Source: Burkholderiaceae bacterium (GTDB lineage Bacteria > Pseudomonadota > Gammaproteobacteria > Burkholderiales > Burkholderiaceae). Taken from it: a DNA stretch of 15,394 nt. Made by a program: the position numbers and the translations under genes. Location of the stretch: positions 1-15,394 of the forward strand of contig CANCBK010000038.1 of NCBI GenBank assembly GCA_947374315.1, read 5' to 3'. Below are positions 11,968-15,394 of the stretch, in pieces. Below the pieces are notes generated by a model. It saw only the letters and a list, made by a program, of their open reading frames with translations, made no database searches and was not told the DNA's origin. How positions within the stretch are numbered: position 1 is the first letter of the stretch; each line of letters begins with the position of its first letter.

Positions 11968-14202
11968 TCATGCCAAGCTGAGATTTTCTTTATAAAGCGG
12001 GAAGTTTCGAACGGGTCTACCAATTGCAGCAGAAATAGCATTTGCTACGGCCGGACCAACTACGCAAATCGTGGGCTCACCCACCCCACCCCAGAAGTCA
12101 TACGTGGGTACAAGGACCACTTCAACGCGAGGGGTTGAAGATAGTTTTAGCAGGGGATAAGAATCTAAATTCTGCTGCTTAATGCGCCCATTCTCTACAG
12201 TGATCTCTGGATTAAAGATTGCCCCTAGCGCCATCACTACCGAACCCTCGATCTGCTCGCGAGTTAAATACGGGTTCACCACATGACCCGAATTCAACGC
12301 AAATACCAGCCGCTCAATGGTGACGATATTCCCCTTCATTGACACTTCAGCAACTGCAGCAGAGTAGCTTGCATAGCCCATGAATTGAGCAATGCCACGA
12401 TGTACCCCGGGTGCTGTAGGCTTACCCCAATTACCTATCTCAGCAGCTGCATTTAAGACGCCAAGATGTTTTGGATGCTCTTGCATTAAGACTTGGCGGA
12501 ACTGCAATGGATCCTTGTTTGCTGCTTTAGCGCACTCATCCATAAAGCATTCCATAAAGATGCCATTTTGATTCGTGTTGACACCGCGCCATGGGCCTAC
12601 AGGCACATGTGAATTTTTCATCACATACTCAGTCAATAGCGTTGGGAACTTATAGCCCAATTGCGCATCAGGCCCCTTCTCATAAAAACCTTGTAGTTGG
12701 CGATCATCTTTGCCGTTTTTAATTGCCATTGGTGCAAGCGTTGCATTGATCGATTGACCGGCAACCTTAATATGCATACCGGTCAAGTTGCCAGCTGCAT
12801 CTAAGCCTGCCGTCATCTTAGCCATGGCGATTGGGTGATAGTAGTCGTGCGTCATATCCTCCTCGCGACTCCAGACTACTTTCACTGGCACGCCAGGATA
12901 TTTTTGTGCGACCTTTGCTGCATAGCTCACAAAATCCTGAGTTGCTCCTCGACGCCCCAGGCCAGTACCGGAGTCCAACTTATATACTTCGCACTTATCT
13001 AAGGGGATACCAGTTGCCTCTGATAATGCAGCATGAGAGCCTTCACCATTTTGCGTTGGCACCCAAGCCTCTGCGCGATCACCAGTAATTTTGACGGTGG
13101 CATTCATGGGCTCCATATTGACGTGGGCGCGATATGGTGTGAAATAAATGGCTTCTACTTTTTTATTGGAGGATGCAATTGCGCTCAACGCATCCCCTTC
13201 CTTGCGCTGCCAAAAATCCCCTTGCTCATCTAGTCCGTCACGCAATGCCTTATTGATATCAGCTGAAGAGGTGTTCGCACTGGCACCCTCATCCCACTGA
13301 ATTGGTAAGGCATTCAATGCGGTATTTGCGCGCCACCAAGTGTCAGCCACTACCGCAACTGTACTGTCATTAATTTTGACTACACCTTTAACGCCACGCA
13401 AGTTTTTTACTTTGGCTTCGTCGTAGCTGACCAATTTGCCGCCGAATACCGGGCAAGCCTTGACAGAGGCGCAGAGCATTCCTGGAAGTTGTAAATCAAG
13501 TCCAAAGACTTTTGTGCCGTTCACCTTATTTGCAGTATCAATACGTGCATATGGCTGACCGGCAATCTTCCAAATTCTTGGATCTTTTAGGGTGATCGAC
13601 TTTGGATCGGGAGGGGTCAATGTTGAGGCGCGATCAGCCACCTTTCCATAGGTTGTTTTGCGACCTGTTGGTACATGCGTGATTACTCCCTTGTCGACTT
13701 TTAATTCGTTAACGGGAGCATTCCAGCCATCTGCTGCTGCTTGTACTAGCATGATGCGCGCAGCAGCAGCGCCACGACGAACATAATCTTCAGAGATCCG
13801 AATACCTCGGCTACCACCGGTGCCATGCTCTCCCCAAGCGCGATTACGTGCCAAACTTTGTCCTGGCGTTGGAGATTCTGTTGTGACCTTCTTCCAGTTG
13901 CACTCCAATTCCTCCGCCACCATTTGCGCCAAACCTGTGCGTGTACCCTGGCCCATTTCTGAGCGGGCAATTCTGATCACCACGGTATCGTCAGGCTTTA
14001 CAGAGACCCAGGCATTCACTTCGGGTTCGCCTGTCTTCATTGGGGTGTTTTGGTCGTACTTGCTATTGGATTGCGCCAGCACAAGATCAGGAAAAGCGCC
14101 AAGTCCAAGTATCAGGCCGCCACCAGCAAGAGATCCCTTGATGATGAAATCACGCCGGGAAGCACTTGCCAACATATTGGTATTTTCTGTATTCGTAGTC
14201 AT
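11968..14202 (-). CDS. iorB: Molybdopterin-binding large subunit, isoquinoline 1-oxidoreductase beta type
   Basis: Xanthine-oxidase-family Mo subunit of 744 residues, the usual length for IorB-type enzymes, which hydroxylate N-heterocycles or oxidise aldehydes. A Tat signal is clear: SRRDFIIKGSLAGGG with Arg16-Arg17 and a hydrophobic core ending LVLAQ near residue 44, so the enzyme is periplasmic. Mo-pocket landmarks are SGTGLGRRGATQDF (411-424), REEDMTHDYYHP (446-457), VPVGPWRGVNTNQNG (533-547) and GVGEP with the expected catalytic Glu709. The usual GGGFGRR reads GTGLGRR here. ATG 14202 has an AGAGG site seven bases upstream and gives the Tat leader; the frame extends upstream into iorA. It is 10 bases after iorA. 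The substrate is not identifiable, and no cytochrome subunit is adjacent. Confidence 0.92.
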   Translation of the reverse strand: MTTNTENTNMLASASRRDFIIKGSLAGGGLILGLGAFPDLVLAQSNSKYDQNTPMKTGEPEVNAWVSVKPDDTVVIRIARSEMGQGTRTGLAQMVAEELECNWKKVTTESPTPGQSLARNRAWGEHGTGGSRGIRISEDYVRRGAAAARIMLVQAAADGWNAPVNELKVDKGVITHVPTGRKTTYGKVADRASTLTPPDPKSITLKDPRIWKIAGQPYARIDTANKVNGTKVFGLDLQLPGMLCASVKACPVFGGKLVSYDEAKVKNLRGVKGVVKINDSTVAVVADTWWRANTALNALPIQWDEGASANTSSADINKALRDGLDEQGDFWQRKEGDALSAIASSNKKVEAIYFTPYRAHVNMEPMNATVKITGDRAEAWVPTQNGEGSHAALSEATGIPLDKCEVYKLDSGTGLGRRGATQDFVSYAAKVAQKYPGVPVKVVWSREEDMTHDYYHPIAMAKMTAGLDAAGNLTGMHIKVAGQSINATLAPMAIKNGKDDRQLQGFYEKGPDAQLGYKFPTLLTEYVMKNSHVPVGPWRGVNTNQNGIFMECFMDECAKAANKDPLQFRQVLMQEHPKHLGVLNAAAEIGNWGKPTAPGVHRGIAQFMGYASYSAAVAEVSMKGNIVTIERLVFALNSGHVVNPYLTREQIEGSVVMALGAIFNPEITVENGRIKQQNLDSYPLLKLSSTPRVEVVLVPTYDFWGGVGEPTICVVGPAVANAISAAIGRPVRNFPLYKENLSLA

Positions 14203-14212
14203 CTCGCGCCTC

Positions 14213-14710
14213 TTATCCACGTGTCTTAATTGAGGCGCCGTATTGCGCAAGGACATCTTCCAGCCTCTTCTGCCCAGATGCCACATGAATACCATCGCGC
14301 ACTTTTTGATAGGTGCCGCAACGACAAACATTTGTCATGGCATTGTCAATGTCTGCATCGGTTGGCATCGGAATTTTTTTAAGTAGAGCTGCTGCTGCCA
14401 TCACTTGGCCAGACTGACAGTAGCCACACTGAGGCACATCTAAAGCAATCCATGCCTTTTGCACCGGGTGGGAGTTATCTTTTGAGAGTGCTTCGACGGT
14501 TGTGATTTTCATACCACCTACGGCTGAAACTGGAACAGAACAAGAGCGCACTGGTTCACCATTCATATAGACAGTGCAGGCACCACACTGCGCAATTCCG
14601 CATCCATACTTAGTGCCAGTGAGCCCAATGATTTCACGAATTGCCCATAACAAAGGCATATTTGGTTCCACATCTATATTGTGGATTTCCCCGTTAATAG
14701 TTAGTTGCAT
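14213..14710 (-). CDS. iorA: 2Fe-2S small subunit, isoquinoline 1-oxidoreductase alpha type
   Basis: Iron-sulfur subunit of 165 residues that carries electrons from the Mo centre of IorB. The N-terminal plant-ferredoxin domain binds one 2Fe-2S cluster through Cys37, Cys42, Cys45 and Cys57 (KYGCGIAQCGACTVYMNG). The C-terminal four-helix domain binds a second through Cys95, Cys98, Cys129 and Cys131 (QCGYCQSG and NVCRCGTY). It has no signal peptide of its own and would be exported as a folded complex with the Tat-bearing large subunit. GAGGAG lies eight bases before the ATG. It is the first gene of a two-gene minus-strand operon; its stop is part of the iorB ribosome-site region. A promoter should lie in the A/T-rich stretch above 14720. 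Confidence 0.94.
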   Translation of the reverse strand: MQLTINGEIHNIDVEPNMPLLWAIREIIGLTGTKYGCGIAQCGACTVYMNGEPVRSCSVPVSAVGGMKITTVEALSKDNSHPVQKAWIALDVPQCGYCQSGQVMAAAALLKKIPMPTDADIDNAMTNVCRCGTYQKVRDGIHVASGQKRLEDVLAQYGASIKTRG

Positions 14711-15109
14711 TGCCGTCTCCTCGAATGCTTTTAAGTGCTAATTTTTATATTTATTGCAAATCACTATAAATCATTCTGTGAATAAATTCAGGCGCTTATA
14801 AGTAGCCTAGTAGAAACCCTCAATAAGATAAATCCACTTTTAGTGCATATGCAATCATGGTGAAATTAACTTGTGAATGTTCTCTGCGGGAACAGTAAGC
14901 CTACTTCGAATCGTAGGGCAACATCTAAGAATTCAAAGCCAGATTGATTTGTATTTGCGGGATTATGTGGACTCTAATATGAAATTAAATCTTAGCTAGA
15001 GAGAGTTAGAGGGTTTTTTATTTGTGACGCAAGGGTTATTACCCGTATGTGTGCGGTGATTAAAGGAACAAAATGGCTCGGTTGTTTATAAAAATAAATT
15101 GGAGACAAA
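14711..15109. promoter_or_regulatory. Divergent intergenic region between iorAB and the hydrolase gene
   Basis: This 399-base A/T-rich gap should contain promoters for both divergent units. No coding sequence is convincing. A weak terminator-like element on the + strand pairs CTCTAA (14972-14977) with TTAGAG (15006-15011) across a long 28-base loop, followed by GGTTTTTT (15012-15019). It could end a short unannotated + transcript or be chance. GGAG at 15101-15104 is the ribosome site of the hydrolase. I cannot pick a firm -35/-10 pair on either strand. Confidence 0.4.
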
Positions 15110-15394
15110 ATGAGGCTAATCAAGGCTTGCATTATGGCGTTGCTCGCTATTAATTTTTCGGGCGCAATGGCAGAAAAGAACAATGTTGACAACGTAAAAA
15201 GTGCTGAGCACTGGGTTCAAAATGGTGACATCAAGCTCTATGTTTGGGAAAAGTTCACCGGCAGCCCAAAAAATAAACCAGTCATCATTTTGGCTCATGG
15301 ATCTGCAACTGCAGGTAAGGAGTCGTTTGATTTGCGTGTTTCTGGAAAGCCAGATATTAGTTTGATGGATGTTTTAGCCAAACAAGGCTTTGAT
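15110..15394 (+). CDS. Exported alpha/beta hydrolase, N-terminal part (runs off the window)
   Basis: An open frame of 95 codons runs to the window end. It starts with a Sec signal peptide, MRLIKACIMALLAINFSGAMA, cleaved near residue 21 before EKNNVDN. Then come a strand pair (HWVQNGDIKLYVWEKF) and KPVIILAHGSATAGKESFDL, the first beta strand and oxyanion-hole HGSA turn of alpha/beta hydrolases, near residues 57-74. The nucleophile and the rest of the fold lie beyond the window, so esterase, dienelactone hydrolase-like or other activity cannot be chosen. ATG 15110 follows GGAG by five bases. It is transcribed divergently from iorAB. Confidence 0.75.
   Translation, partial: MRLIKACIMALLAINFSGAMAEKNNVDNVKSAEHWVQNGDIKLYVWEKFTGSPKNKPVIILAHGSATAGKESFDLRVSGKPDISLMDVLAKQGFD

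Noticed and set aside
13820..14233. 137-codon + frame opposite iorB/iorA
   Set aside because: It is the antisense shadow of the iorB N-terminus, with Ser/Arg/Pro-rich composition and no ribosome site.
1..15394. CRISPR arrays, transposases, integrases or phage genes
   Set aside because: No regularly spaced direct repeats and no recombinase-like protein were seen on either strand.

Overview
The window looks like accessory chromosome of a betaproteobacterium. Base composition is moderate, the genes are compact and mostly on the + strand, and the families found (periplasmic sulfite dehydrogenase, Acr3 arsenic operon, type II haloacid dehalogenase, DUF2461, DUF3147, isoquinoline-oxidoreductase-type molybdoenzyme) fit a freshwater Burkholderiales genome such as Polynucleobacter. 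The genus is an inference from gene content; no rRNA or other marker is present.

Layout. 1-586: 3' part of a cytochrome bd / cyanide-insensitive quinol oxidase subunit II gene. 587-1111: no convincing gene, but four consecutive small hairpins (627-729), a terminator (883-903) and a 12-bp palindrome upstream of the next operon. 1112-2654: sulfite dehydrogenase sorA-sorB (Tat-exported Mo subunit plus monohaem cytochrome c). 2766-3449: a glutathione S-transferase (GST). 3553-5417: arsenic operon arsR-arsC-acr3 with ATGA overlaps and an operator overlapping the arsR start. 5430-7845: a gene 3'-end remnant, a flavin reductase-like protein, an L-2-haloacid dehalogenase, a truncated second GST, and an orphan ModA-like periplasmic binding protein. 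7992-10694: DUF2461, MAPEG, a decayed gene, an MSAD-like tautomerase and a putative outer-membrane barrel. 10814-11164 (minus): a DUF3147 membrane protein. 11314-11904: an outer-membrane protein pseudogene and a 70-residue charged protein. 11968-14710 (minus): iorA-iorB, a 2Fe-2S plus Mo hydroxylase. 15110-15394: start of an exported alpha/beta hydrolase.

The most unusual signal is a dispersed intergenic repeat, seen five times (2671, 3466, 7869, 10749, 11206), always in + orientation. Each copy has a segment resembling the 3' end of a tRNA (T-loop-like sequence, C-rich arm, ending in CCA or a near match), then a short linker in most copies, then a rho-independent terminator hairpin. Four copies sit just after + strand genes, so it seems to serve as a mobile or duplicated transcription terminator. 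No 5' tRNA half is seen.

Functionally the window is a mix of redox and detoxification modules: sulfite oxidation, arsenate reduction and arsenite export, dehalogenation, and two GST-type genes (one broken). Two molybdenum enzymes and a ModA-like protein are present, but no molybdate permease or ATPase. Several decayed gene pieces (5430, 6905, 9153, 11314) mark this as a region of frequent gain and loss.
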